In this document: positions 13,370 through 25,042 of the stretch, piece after piece | Position numbering within the stretch: the first letter of the stretch is position 1 | Layout: each line of letters starts with the position of its first letter | Source: Fragum whitleyi | Lineage: Eukaryota; Mollusca; Bivalvia; Cardiida; Cardiidae | Direction of reading: 5' to 3' | Assembly (NCBI GenBank): GCA_948146395.1 | Contig: OX411543.1 | Coordinates: 67,901,474 to 67,965,473, forward strand | Length of the DNA stretch: 64,000 nucleotides | Made by a program: the position numbers and the translations under genes | The notes under the pieces: generated by a model | What the model was told of the DNA's origin: nothing | Seen by the model: the letters and a program-made list of their open reading frames with translations, nothing else | Database searches by the model: none

Positions 13370-14330
13370 TGGTTTTCATCTATGAATTATGTTCAAACTG
13401 TTCGTAAAGTAAGATGGAATGGAATGAGAATAAAATTGAACAGTTTCGAAAAAGTATTATTTCAGATTTACCAAGTTTTAATGGACTTTTTGGCTCATTA
13501 GAATCAGAAAGTAAGAGCAGGGACAAAACTGACTGTTTAGTAAATTGCTTTGTTGATCTTGTCAATAAATCAGCGCATCCTTTATTTAAAAAAGAAAAAC
13601 ATGCTAAAAAACTAGCGTGTCATAAGCAGAAAAAACATTTTAACCAGTCAGAGTGGTTCGATAACGATTGTCGTACATTAAAGACAGAGTATTTGGATTG
13701 CTTGAGTGTAAAAGTGTGGAGAACCGGTATTAACTTTGTGACAAAAAGAGGGAATACAAGAGTTTAATACATTACAATCGGTTGGTTTGTGATAAGGCAC
13801 TTAAGGCTATGGGTGCATTGTTTGCAAATACAAGCGAATTACACTTTACACCAAAAGTTATGTGTCAATTGTTTGATGCCTTTGTTAGATGGATACTGAA
13901 CTATGGTTGTGAAATATCTGGATTTTCCACTCAAAGAGAAGTTGAAATTCTGTAAAAGAATTTTGGGTGTAAGGCTTTCAACTAGTAGTTCTGCGGTGTA
14001 CGGTAAGCTGGGTCGTTTTCCACTCAGAATTGCAAGTACAATTAGAATTTTGAAATATTGGTTTAAAATCATCAAAAGTAATAATTGTATTGTTTATGGG
14101 ATATACAATTGTTTTATGGGTCCTGCTTTAATATGTACACCCAGCTTAAATAAACTAAGGAGTACTTTATTTCAACTTAAGCACAATGATTGTGAGGCGA
14201 TTGCCTTTTTTAGCTTGACTGTTTTCGGGGAAAACTTGGGATATGAGATTATCCTAGCAGCGTTGGCATTGTTGTTGACCTGTTTTTGAAGATATCTATC
14301 TCATGAGCTATCCAGACAATTTAGGGTGAC
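13370..14330 (+). mobile_element. CR1/jockey-type LINE with large internal deletion
   Basis: 13402-13790 reads as the linker between endonuclease and reverse transcriptase: RWNENKIEQFRKSI, then NCFVDLVNKSAHPLFKKE, then FNQSEWFDNDCRTLKTEYLD. The sequence then passes, after frame changes (about 13790-14090), straight into the post-RT domain: KALKAMGALF, then a QLFDAFVRWILNYGCEIW block, then FCKRILGVR and a GKLGRFPLRI block. The whole polymerase core is absent, so this copy lost about 1.5 kb internally. The thumb block resembles the one in the left-end LINE (1760-1900), suggesting the same broad group. The copy is non-functional. Confidence 0.8.
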
Positions 14331-17300
14331 AACTTTGAAATCATTTTTGTAAGAGTCCCTTATTTCTCTCAGCTTTTTGTATTATCCAGCACCTGTAGCC
14401 AAGCACTGCCAAGGGTTGCGCCCATAGGCGATGCTCTTGTTAGAATAATACATTCACTCAATTTTCATGTTGATATATTTTATATCTGGAGAAACAAGCA
14501 ATAAAAAAATAAATAAAGAAATGTTAAGAAAGTTGGAAAACTAAACCACAAACTAAACTAAATAAGACTTTCGCATATAACTTAAAATGTGGTATTCACT
14601 CTTCATAATTTTTAAATAGCATGAAATGTAAATAAATGTTAGAGAATCATTATTTAAGCTATTTTTCAAAAAAAAAAAAAAAGTTTTGATATGACAATCA
14701 CATGCTTATGAGACTCGGAACATGTGCACATATGTCAATTCGACTAAATCTAAACCAATTTAATTTATATGAGAGGTTCAACTTAGGTTAATATTTTATC
14801 CAATGATATCGCATAGATAGACCCAGAAAAGTTAAATTTACGGTAATATCCATAATGATACACCATAAGAATGTTTAAATTTAAAAAGAGGTAGTGTGTT
14901 ATGTATGCTGGACATGGGACTCCTCAGGCTGTTGAAAGATCTAGCGGGAACATTTTTGCCCAATCTCTAATAGGAGCGATTTTGTCCTCGACCGAGTCAT
15001 AGACTCAAAATAATAGCTCAACTATTCTGAGACCAGTGTTTTAACTCAACATGAGGTAAAATATTCAGGCTATCATTCAATAGCTGTTATTCAAACTAGT
15101 ACTAAGACTGCAGCTTCACGTTTTTGAGGTAAAGGGACCTGTTCCGTTTGTCCCAAAATAGATCAGTTAGAAAAAATGGCATGCTCTTTTTGCCGCATTG
15201 TTTTGATGCTTGAATAACAGTAACATGCTTGAAATGATGTTATGCTACGTGCCAGACCACTGCTACATATCACACACAGGATTAAATTAACTTTAGTGGA
15301 AACATTCTCAAGGCCAGAGCTTTGACATAAGTATTCACGCACTTTTGTACCAACAGGATTTCGAGTATAATTGTGCACTGTGAAGTATTTTTTTTTTTTT
15401 AAACTGCATGGATCTGCTGAAGACTTAAAATGCCATTTTTACAATAAATTTAACAAGACCAAAAAAGACAGGAGTGTAACCATGTATCTCCTGTGAAAAT
15501 CACTTTGATGTAAAAAATATCAGATAAACAGGGGGAAAGAGAGTTGAAAACTGGGTCAAACCTGTCTAAAGTGATCAGTCATTTTGATAAAATGTGCAAT
15601 AATCGAAAAATCAAGTTCAAAAGCAAAATCCCTCAATAATTATCATAACAAATCAGTTTTTGAAAAACATTTGTTTAACCTAGGCTGCATTATACGGTTT
15701 TCTATGTTTTGAATAAAAACATTGGACAGGTTTTATAATAATGTATCCCTAATCCCCCATGGTCATATTCAAAACGCATTCATACTGGTAGGCCGCAGAA
15801 GCAGAATTACCCTAAATGCCTGAACTTAACAGCCATCTATTCCATTTACATACTTGGCGATGAAGTCACTAATTATTGTAACTCTTCTTATTTCCGCCAA
15901 AAGAATTATATCAAAATTGAATTAAGGAAAATAACTTAACGTAATCCGCATTAGCCTATTAAATCAAAAAGCTTTAATGAAAACTAGCCACTAAAGATTG
16001 ATATCCTTCATTACAACAGGTACAACATCTAGAATAAATCAAAAACATGATATTTTTAAAAATATTCAACAGACAAACAAAATCCGAACAACAAATATGA
16101 TGCCTTACTGTCCCCACAATGGCCCATCAAATCAAGACACTTTGATGAAAACTATTAACTATTTACACCATAATTATCATTCAAAAATAGAGACAGCCAA
16201 TCTTCTATATAAAAGAAAAACACATTTTGTAGGACAAAATTAAATTGATACTGATTTATCTCCCTTGTGTCCAATTTGTCAACTAGCATAGGCCATAACT
16301 TATAGTCTCACTTTCTGTGTAGTTTTAAAAAGTGTTTGAAAATGATCTACCCACTGATTAAAGCTTACATTCGGTTTAATATTGGATTTTTTAGAAAGAG
16401 AACATTTCATGATTTTCAAGAATTTTTTTTAGGATTTTCATTTGATGGAAAAATTTGAGGCGATTCTTCTTTTGATAACTCATTTTGGTTAATTTGCAAG
16501 CACTTTTAAAGTTGCTTTTTAGCTCTATTAAGAGCCTGTAAATCTAACGGATCATTTTGAAACACAAAAAATACGCGGAGCCTATATAAGTTTTTTTGCA
16601 ATTACACATTCCTCTTTCCACCATGTAGTTTGATAGAGTTATTTCCCTTTCTTTTCTTTGAAACGGTGTTTGAACAAGAGGTTTTTTACAAATCGATAAA
16701 ATAATGTAGCGACTCGACTGCTAGTTTTCCTTCAATATTCAAGTAAAAGGTGTACAATAATTCAGGAAAAGTAGCATTGAACTTTTATAGAATTGTTCCA
16801 TGCTAATTTTTCATAACGATACAGGTACTTTAGGTCTGCGTTTGGATCTTGAGCAGGCTGATCTTCGTCTTTAAAAGGAATGCTCTGACTGAAGCGTAAA
16901 ATCAATACACTGGACATAAATCATCAACCTTAAATCCAGTAAGAATTGAAAGACAGACGATTATGCAATGATGTAATCCACGACACTTGACCCATTGTTC
17001 GCAAAGCATATGAATTCACCTTTTTTATCAATAAAAAGTCTCCCATTGAGAATATGAATACTATAGGTACAACATAAATCAATCAATGACAATCCATTGT
17101 TATAGACATTGTCTTTGGACGTCTTGGCGAATCAAAATCATTTGCTGGAAAATCAACGATTTATGGACGTCCGCACATCCGGTTTTGGATTTTCCTTCAT
17201 TAATAAAACATTTGCGTTTCAGTAATCGTTATTAAACTATAAATCGAATTCAAAATTATGTTTTTGGAAAGAGCTGTATGTAAGGTTGTCAAAACATGTA

Positions 17301-19005
17301 ATAATAGGTATAAAATCAAAAAAAAAATTTTACCCAAATTTTTCGGGGCATTTTTCAAGATTATAGAGTATTCAGACAAGCAAGTATTTAATGTAACTCA
17401 TTGCCTTTTTTTCATATAGAAATCAAATAAAACTTATGAATATGGTAAAAAGAACCCATACCTCATATCCCTTAACCAAAATACCAATAAATTTGTTATT
17501 TCAAATATTGAAAATGTGTTTTGAAATTTAAGTATTTTTTGTGAATTACCTCCATTTATTTTAACAAATGAGTCAAAGTATCTAAAAAAAAAAGTAAGAC
17601 TGTGACCCCAACTTATTTTCATGTCAAAATATTTTCATTATGTCACAAATTTATATCGAGATTATAAGTAATTTATATTTCGCAAATTTATATCGAGATT
17701 ATAATAACTATATAGCATGCATTAGTAGCCCTTAAAATTTAAGGAAAATACTTCTATAAAGGACCGAATAAACATGTCATATTTTTCTTTTGTTTCTTTA
17801 AAATTCCATATTTCTTTAATTAATTAGTGTGATAGGTAGTCGATTTTAAATAAAACATATATCAATTGCTTTCAGAATATTTATTAACCCAAAAATATTT
17901 ACTTCAAACCAAGGAAGAAATTCAAAGGAAAGAACTTTTAAAAGCGGACTTAATGTTAATGGTACCTACTTTCAAACGGCACTGAGAAAAAAATAGCCAC
18001 GGTGACCCCATTTTTTCTTTCCAAAAATCGAAATAAAACATTTAGATCTTTCTAAAAAATTTAAAGAAAAGTTAACTGGTAGGAAAAAGCCGAGCGAACT
18101 TCCTTATGTATGAAAAATAATGACTTTCGGACAATCGCTTATAGTTAAACCCCTTAATATAAATGTTCACAAAACGTACATTATTTGATTTGATTCATCC
18201 CGGGCAGAAACACTTGGGGGTGGGGGGGAACTGACCCCGGATATTGTATCTAAAAGTGGCTGCGGTGACGTAACGATGATAAACAACCGAATCTATTTTC
18301 CAATTTTCTATCATTGAGTAAAGTAATCAAACCAGGTAAGTTAAGCTTAAATGGCATGTTGTGTTTACGATTCAGTTTACTTACACATTGCATTCCTTCC
18401 TCAAAGTTTTAGAAATGAAACAAAGAATAAATCACTTACCTTCCGAGAAATTTCATACCCCTTCCCTATTTATTCAACCTCAAGACAAAAAATATCATAA
18501 GAAAAACTGAAGCAAGTAATCTTTTAAGAAAACATCAAAGAAAAGATCCTGCAAAAATGAGCTATGTTCATTAAGATTTGACCAAGTTATGGCCATTTGA
18601 CGGTGACTTGTATCGAATCATTGGCGTACTTGGGATTGGTTTCTTTTCCGTTTAAATGGGCTGGGAATTGCCAAAATGGGTACAGTAAATTATCTCGTTT
18701 TCTACGATTATTTGCATGTTTGAGACAAGATATTGACTGCATGTCTTTAACAGAAACATTCCATTAAAAAGTAAATATCACGCAATCTTGAAGTATGGAC
18801 ATTGGGCATGGATTTTGTTATTTCAATACTAAGATTTTCTAGCATAATCAAGGATTATTCCATTGTATAAATACGGTTTTAGACGATTTGAAATGATAAT
18901 GACTGATCTTTTATTGAAGAGGTAATTAAAATAGTTTTTGCATTCCAGTATATTTGCGTTATATTCCCAATTGACACCGATATCAATTAATGAAGGGCAA
19001 TAATC
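14331..19005. other. Unassigned AT-rich DNA
   Basis: No gene was identified. Weak frames at 15163-15378 minus and 15998-16243 plus have no motif that could be trusted. A short direct repeat of 21 bp (a CAAATTTATATCG-containing unit) occurs at about 17645 and 17682. A G-rich run lies at about 18214-18229. Confidence 0.4.
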
Positions 19006-19008
19006 CGA

Positions 19009-19560
19009 TTTTACCGATCGCCCTATTTTTCCCTCCAATGAAAGGCCGCTATTTCGTTTGAAATTCAAAAAATATATCCCATAACCTGACGATCTGCCCG
19101 AATAAGTGAGCTATGTGACTTTAGGTCATAATGGGCGGGGACTACATTCAAAACCAGACAGTGACGTCATTATCTTGTCTGTTATATACCCCCGATAGAC
19201 CCTTAACTTGTTATCGAGTATCTATAATAAAAAAAGTTTTGTGAATGTTCTTTTGAGCTTATATTCATTTAACAGAGGAGAAAATTCTTGAATAATTGGT
19301 CTGCATACTAATGAAGACAAGATTTAGCGGATAAATCATCGATGTTGATAATAAAATATCATTCTACATGGTATACAGCAGTTAGAATGACATCGGCGAG
19401 TTTGCTCGGACCAAGTCTTTCTTTACTCCACATTTTCACATTGTGACATGAAAAACACGACACGGTTGAAACTATACAAAATCTCATTTCCTCTTTAAAA
19501 TGAATACTATGGGCCTTTTGAACGACATTTTTAATTTAGTAGCTCTACAAAGGTCCCACT
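19009..19560. repeat. Unclassified repeat F, copy 1 (uninterrupted)
   Basis: Matches 25043-25276 and its continuation 27305-27570. Landmarks in order are CCGATCGCCCTATTTTT, AAAAAATATATCCCATAACC, GAATAAGTGAGCTA, AACTTGTTATCGAGTATCT, GGTCTGCAT and a CGAGTTTGCTCGGACC-like block. It serves as the empty-site reference for the LINE insertion in copy 2. No coding capacity or terminal repeats were seen. Confidence 0.75.
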
Positions 19561-19854
19561 CTAAACAAAATGCAATCAAATATTCCTATAGAAAGCACAT
19601 GTATGCAAAATAATTGTAGAAAGATTACAAAATGCCTACTTAAAGGTTTTTAGTGATACAGATTTTTGCAAAAGAAAGTGATTCGAAGCATGTTAGGCCT
19701 GTGATAGCTGACTAATATCGAAAGCCAGTGTGGCCCGTTTAACTGTGACCTATCGGTTGGGAACTAAAACTTCGTAACTAGAGCTTTTTAATGCACAGTT
19801 TTTTACAAACGTCTTGTTGCGAACTTTATATTGCTGATAATTAAAATGCCGTGG

Positions 19855-20115
19855 GTTTGTTTGTTTGTATGGGGTTTAACTCCGCCTTAAACAATTCTTT
19901 AGTTATATAGCGGCGGCTGAAGCACATAACTGCATTCCTGGTATTTCTTCCATCAGTACTACAATTCCTTTTCTAGTCTCCAGCTGCTATCCCACATAGG
20001 TCTACGATTTTCAACCCAAATGTGGAAGACAAATGGTCGGAAAGAATGAGTGCCACCGCCGGGAATCGAACCCGGGACCATTTGAATGATAGTCCGACGA
20101 GCTAAATACGCCATG
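19855..20115 (-). mobile_element. Near-complete tRNA-headed SINE
   Basis: Read on the minus strand: a tRNA-like head (GTATTTAGCTCGTCGGACTA, then the B box GGGTTCGATTCCC at about 20059-20071), then the body with GTAGACCTATGTGGGATAGC and AGCTGGAGACTAG, a CAGGAATGC segment, then CAGCCGCCGCTATATAACT and a tail of AAACAAAC units. The length of about 260 bp and the tail make this one of the most complete copies here. It differs in its head from the 54020 copy but shares its body. Confidence 0.8.
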
Positions 20116-20438
20116 GTAGATAACTATTTTTCTAAATATACAAAATCCATAAAGGGTGGCATAATGTCGGCAAAAAAATCTAGCTAAAATGAATACAAAA
20201 TCCACTAGCATAAATCCCGAGGTCTTGTTCACCGAACGTTCTGAACTGAATTGTCTCGCAAAATGACAAAACAATTACAGAAACCCGGCGGTGATTAAAT
20301 TTAGCTCCTCCCACATTTTGTTTACCTCGATTTGATTGAAGAATGTTTGACGCAACAAAAATGGATGACATCATTGATTGACGTGCAACTCAATTTAACT
20401 AGCGTTATTCGATGAAAAAATAAGTCGATCGGTAAAAC

Positions 20439-20539
20439 AGTTATAGTTCATATTCTGACAATTTACGCGTATAACCTTGCGCTTCGCTAACGCTCCGCTT
20501 AGGTTATATCGCGTAAATTGTCAGAAATGAACTATAACT
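20439..20539. repeat. 101-bp near-perfect palindrome
   Basis: The arms begin with AGTTATAGTTCA and end with TGAACTATAACT. They pair through CTGACAATTTACGCG and its complement CGCGTAAATTGTCAG, then through ATAACCT/AGGTTAT, leaving a small C/G-rich centre around 20480-20498. Only about three single-base differences or bulges were noticed across the outer 40 bp of each arm. It would form a long hairpin. It may be a foldback miniature element; no duplicated target site was established. Confidence 0.85.
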
Positions 20540-21735
20540 ATTACTTAAAGACATTCATAAGTAGGCCCAAGTTTTTTCCCTTACACAAATATTTACACAG
20601 ACTTACCAGTTTAAAAAGTTAACCCTTGCCATACTGAATAAATATCCTAACAAAATTAATAAGGTTTAAAGTCATTGTTAGATTTTTTATTTAGACTTTT
20701 CCATTTCAAAAGGAAGGTAAGGAGTTAAAGACCAAGATCAGACTGTACATATCTTCATGCTGATCCCTGTCTGTACTTCTTGCCAATACTAGTATCAAAT
20801 TATAATTAAAGGTATTTGTTTTTTTGTGTGTGTGTTTTATTATTCTGATATATTAATCCTGCATAAATAGGCTTATTTTATAAAGGGGCATGAAATTTGA
20901 GTATGTATTATCATAGCAAATGATGAATAATGGTGTTTGATAGTCTGGTTAGTGCTAAAAGATATAAGGATAAAAGGAATTTGACTTTTAGTTACCTGTA
21001 TTGATACTGTGGGTTGTCAAAAATGGCTGATTTCGGGAAAATATTAGCATTGTCCGGGGTCAGTTTTAACCCAGTGAGGAAGACATATCGCAAGAAGAAA
21101 TCGCACAGAAAGACTTGTTACATTGAAATTGTAACATTCCTAGCGTAAAGGTATCATCTGGGAAATACGATCAGTGTCGATTCTTGTCAAACTGAGTGCT
21201 AACAATCGAGTCGAAAGTTTTCATTCCGTCTAAATTTGCTGACTGCATTAACATTTTTCTAACTAAAATTATAGGCTTCGTTAACAATAATGTTTATTCA
21301 ACTTTTTAAAAGAATAAGCCAGATTCTGAATATATGTCTCAAAATATTATTTTTGTGCGAAAACGGTCCGGAGATGTAGGATTTATGTATAAATCTTTTG
21401 GGTTATTTTTGGCCTGCTTGAGTTAAGTGTGCTAGGAAGGATGACAAAACATTATATTTTATATCTTAAACTGATTTAATTGTTCTTTGAGTGCAAAAAC
21501 GGCCTTCAAAGCCGCCAAGAGGTCTAAGTTTACGATGAAAGAATTACAAATATTCTTACTTTGTCCAATTTCCTACTTACCCGACGAAGTCAGAATTCCT
21601 ATATAAAAATCGTATGATAGAGTGCAAGATAAATTGCTCGGCTGAAAAAATAGAAGAATTATAAGGAAGCCGGAATCGATTTTTGTCGCCATCTAAAATA
21701 GTGGCTGAAGAAACTTTGTTTGCCATCTTTTGAAC
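20540..21735. other. Unassigned DNA between the palindrome and LINE pieces
   Basis: No gene or strong repeat was recognised. A CCGGGGTCAGTT motif at about 21053-21064 is the reverse complement of one at 18229-18240; the shared part is too short to define an element. Confidence 0.35.
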
Positions 21736-21739
21736 AGTC

Positions 21740-21945
21740 TGTGTATTAAGGAGGGCTCACTTGCTTCAGTGTAAAGGCATCTGACTGGTGATGTTCTAAA
21801 AGCACGTGACGCTTAGCGCAATCCTAGATTATCAAAATTATCAAGTTTACGAATGTATGAAGGGCTTGTAGAACCATAAACAATACAACCATAATGTAGC
21901 TAAATGCACAATAAAACATTTTTATCTGCTCCCAAATCCTTAATA
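21740..21945 (-). pseudogene. LINE ORF2 C-terminal domain fragment (jockey-like)
   Basis: On the minus strand the block LGADKNVLL is followed by HYGCIVYGST, an IRKLDN segment and AFRTSPV, then LYTEASEPSL. This order is characteristic of the region after the polymerase in jockey-like LINEs. In-frame stops are present. It lies on the same strand as the endonuclease and linker pieces at 23.1-23.8 kb and is likely part of the same dead insertion, with the polymerase core missing. Confidence 0.75.
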
Positions 21946-22120
21946 GATACAACACGTTTACCTTCAATAACCACGGGAGAAAAATTTAACTCATTACAAT
22001 ACATTAAAACCAGTATAAAAACAGTGGTATCTGACCGGTGCTTAATGACGCAATGAACACGTATTGGTTATATATCAAACAGTTAAATATTGAAGATAAG
22101 TCTGTTTTTTTGTCAATGTA
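21937..22120 (+). repeat. Inverted repeat arm, left
   Basis: About 180 bp, starting at CTTAATAGATACAACACG and running to TCTGTTTTTTTGTCAATGT. It is repeated in the opposite orientation at 23280-23461 with few differences. The two arms abut LINE pieces on their outer sides. It can be read as an SLIDTTRLPSITTGEK-type open frame on this strand and on the minus strand of the other arm, but the product is not recognised. Confidence 0.75.
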
Positions 22121-22631
22121 AGGTAAAATATTGTCTGTAACAAATGTTCAGAAAAGAGATCAAATGATTAATTACAGAAACATACGACTCTGTGACCCTT
22201 CTCCATAGTTCTAAGGGTTTTGACAACTTTGGCATGAGAAAAAGATTCAAATATATTAATGGGGCTTTATTTCAATGTCTTAATAATCATTTAGATATAT
22301 ATTTTGTTTAGGTGAGAGAAACTAAATCTCCTCATCATTCCAGTTTACAATACATTAGTGGAACTAAGAAATGACTGACAGTCATTACCGAGGTCAACTG
22401 AAGTAGATATGTAAAAGCATACAGTGTAGACGCAAAAAGACAAATACACTTTTACATATCTGCTTTTTCACATCTGCTTAAATATACATGGTCTCTCACT
22501 TTGATTTATGGTACGTGCTTTTACACTTGCAAATTTGAATTCGTAAAGATTTTCGTTTGAAGGCCCCGTCGTTCGTGGACGTTTTCGAAACGCAAGACAA
22601 TGGTCTTAAATTACATTGTACACAAAAACTA

Positions 22632-22909
22632 GACTTTTATTCTCAAAGATAACCTTGAATTTTTCAATTCCAATATTGTGACGCGATGGTCTAACTTGAT
22701 GTATATTTATGACCCGCAACATTACGGAATTCGGTTTGTGTAAAAAGCATTGCCTCTCCTTGGCGTGGGCGACTTTTATTCTCAAAGATAACCTTGAATC
22801 TTTCAATTCCAATATTGTGACGCGATGGTCTAACTTGATGTATATTTATGACCCGCAACATTACGGAATTCGGTTTGTGTAAAAAGCATTGCCTCTCCTT
22901 GGCGTGGGC
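22632..22909. repeat. 139-bp direct tandem duplication, two copies
   Basis: Units 22632-22770 and 22771-22909 differ at one position that I could find (GAATTTTTC versus GAATCTTTC). They are exactly adjacent, so the duplication is young. Minus-strand open frames run through both units only because the unit itself lacks stops in that frame. Confidence 0.9.
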
Positions 22910-23095
22910 GAAATTCACATGACCAAAATCCCATACATATATACATACATATTTTACTGTATACGGCAGATTATGTGTTTCCCGAAAAAGTCGCCGTTTA
23001 TCGATTGATTTGCTTTTTTCTGTAACTCACCTTTCATAAGACTTAATCAAGAATAATTATTTAAAGAATGTTAACGATATAGCGATTTCTTTACT

Positions 23096-23232
23096 TTAAA
23101 CGCATACGAGGGAGGACTTTAAGTCATATGCTCCAAGAGCACGTTTTCGCTCAGCTATAGCCTTTTTGCAATCTTCATTAAACCATTGCTTAATTTTTTT
23201 TGGATTAATCGATGTTTGTGGAATAGCTTTTT
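23096..23232 (-). pseudogene. LINE endonuclease-RT linker fragment
   Basis: The minus strand reads AIPQTSINPKKIKQWFNEDC followed by KKAIAERKRAL. This is the conserved linker of jockey-like LINE ORF2. It is separated from the endonuclease piece at 23.5-23.8 kb by the right inverted-repeat arm, which appears to interrupt the linker. Confidence 0.75.
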
Positions 23233-23236
23233 GTAC

Positions 23237-23469
23237 GTGACAAAAAAACAGACTGACATTGACAAAAAAACGTGACATTGACAAAAAAACAGACTTATCT
23301 TCAATATTTAACTGTTTGATATATAACCAATACGTGTTCATTGAGGCATTGAGCACCGGTCAGATACCACTGTTTTTATACTGGTTTTAATGTATTGTAA
23401 TGAGTTAAATTTTTCTCCCGTGGTTATTGAAGGTAAACGTGTTGTATCTATTAAGGATTTGTAGTTGAA
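23237..23469 (-). repeat. Inverted repeat arm, right, with short GACAAAAAAAC repeats
   Basis: Reverse complement of 21937-22120, extended on its left by short tandem copies of a TGACATTGACAAAAAAAC-like unit (about 23237-23286). In the minus-strand reading it lies between two parts of the LINE linker. Confidence 0.75.
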
Positions 23470-23479
23470 AAAGTAAAGA

Positions 23480-23835
23480 TGTAAATAATTCTGCAGCGTT
23501 TTCACATTAAATAAAGTCTTCTTGATTTCTCGAGTGTTCACAGGAAGTTCTAACAAGTTCCCAAGGGCGCCTAGGGCGCTCCTAAAAAGGTATGGCCATG
23601 AAGGTAAGAAACTACTTTCCATGAAAAATCAGGGAAAAATATTACGACTGCAAAAAAGTCAAATATAGTGAGGAATAATTTCCAGTTGCAGGATGCAAAT
23701 AAGTTTTAGATTTATCATTCAATAAAACAAGATCATGCCTGGTTACACTATCCTAAACAGTACGACCTTTGTCGTCTGTATTGGAGCATCCCCATATCTT
23801 ATGGTGAAAATTGAAATCTACCATAATAATAAAAG
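23480..23835 (-). pseudogene. LINE endonuclease domain fragment
   Basis: The minus strand reads VDFNFHHKIWG, then TDDKGRTV, LVLLNDKSKTYLHPATGNYS and a downstream RPWELVRTSCEHS block. The DFN-HH--WG and TYLHPATG blocks are hallmarks of the apurinic-like endonuclease of jockey-type LINEs; the usual alanine of DFNAHH is phenylalanine here. Stops occur at several places. With 23096-23232 and 21740-21945 it forms one broken minus-strand element. Confidence 0.75.
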
Positions 23836-23839
23836 GATA

Positions 23840-25040
23840 AAGTTACAATTTTCAGATATTAAAATGTTAAAATAACCTGTGAGGCACGCTTCTCTATGAA
23901 ATCTTTCATCAAAATTCCATATTTATGGACAAAAATTAATATGAAGATTTTTTTATGAATTGAGGAATAATTATCATGCTTTTTTATACACATATTTCAC
24001 ATCATTTTTCGGTCCTAGATATGTTATCAATTAGTAGCATACATCTAATAAAACACTCAGTATTTCATACTTTTAGATGTTTATTCTATTTCCTTCGGAA
24101 TAATTTTGTGATATATATTAGTATCATAGTCAACTATTTAGATTTTAATTGATAGATTATTCAAACTTACTTTGAATGAAACGGCTACCAAATTCTACTC
24201 AAAATCAGTGCATAATGCATCAAATAAGTGCGATATACGTTACGCGCCAGCCGAGACCATGGGAAAAATTCACAAGTTTGTTTTTAGATTAAGTTAATAA
24301 GTTAAAGTTAACTAGAATCTAGTGGAATGAAAGAATATATTTTACCCCTTATGCACATACAATGCACATTTGGTGGCAGTTTTTGAAAGACAATTCAATT
24401 GCCTTTGTGACAATAACAAAATAGATAAATTTGAGGGAAAACAGTATGCAATGATTTTATACGAAAAATAGGGTATAAATGAAAATGTAACTATGTCGAA
24501 TGTTAGAGCGCAACTTGTTTAAATGGAAAATTATTTTCATCATTTGAGAATGTTTTCTTCAAAGTATTATGCTTTTAAAATTCGAGTGTCAAATATTTTA
24601 AATTGGTAACGTAATGTTACACGATAAGCTACCACCTCAGATTGCCAACATATCGTAAAACACACGCAAGTTGAATATGAGAAAATGATCAGCAAAACGC
24701 CTCTCGGGGAGGCGAACCGAAACCATTTTCGGCCCGTGGCCAATTAGTAATGTGTTAAGACTTGGCATAACGTATTAACAAATCAATATTTCATATAGAT
24801 TAAAAAAAAATATTGATTGATAAATCAGCACATACATAATTGAATAATTTCACAACTTCTGCAACTTTTTTCATATCGGACAATGGCATCTGATTGAACC
24901 TTATTATATTTGCACTTTCTTGTTCTCTCTTGTTTAGATGTAAATATATGATGAATTTGTTATCTTCAACAATGCAGGATATAAGGAATAAAATAATATC
25001 ATAATGTAATTTATGTTATTTGCATGTTTGTTGATATATC
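23840..25040. other. Unassigned DNA with one tRNA-like hairpin
   Basis: No gene was seen. At about 24695-24760 the minus strand has CTAATTGGCCACGGG and, farther on, CGGTTCGCCTCCCCGAGAGG, which resembles a degenerate tRNA head with its T-arm. The plus strand has the perfect stem CGCCTC-TCGGG-GAGGCG. There is no SINE body next to it. Confidence 0.35.
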
Positions 25041-25042
25041 TT

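Noticed and set aside
15998..16310. LINE C-terminal zinc block (PLCPICQLA)
   Set aside because: A CxxC pair is present, but the following H and C positions and surrounding LINE blocks are not recognisable.
18225..21070. A 2.8-kb element bounded by inverted AACTGACCCCGG
   Set aside because: Only about 12-16 bases match, and unrelated repeats lie between; no target duplication was seen.
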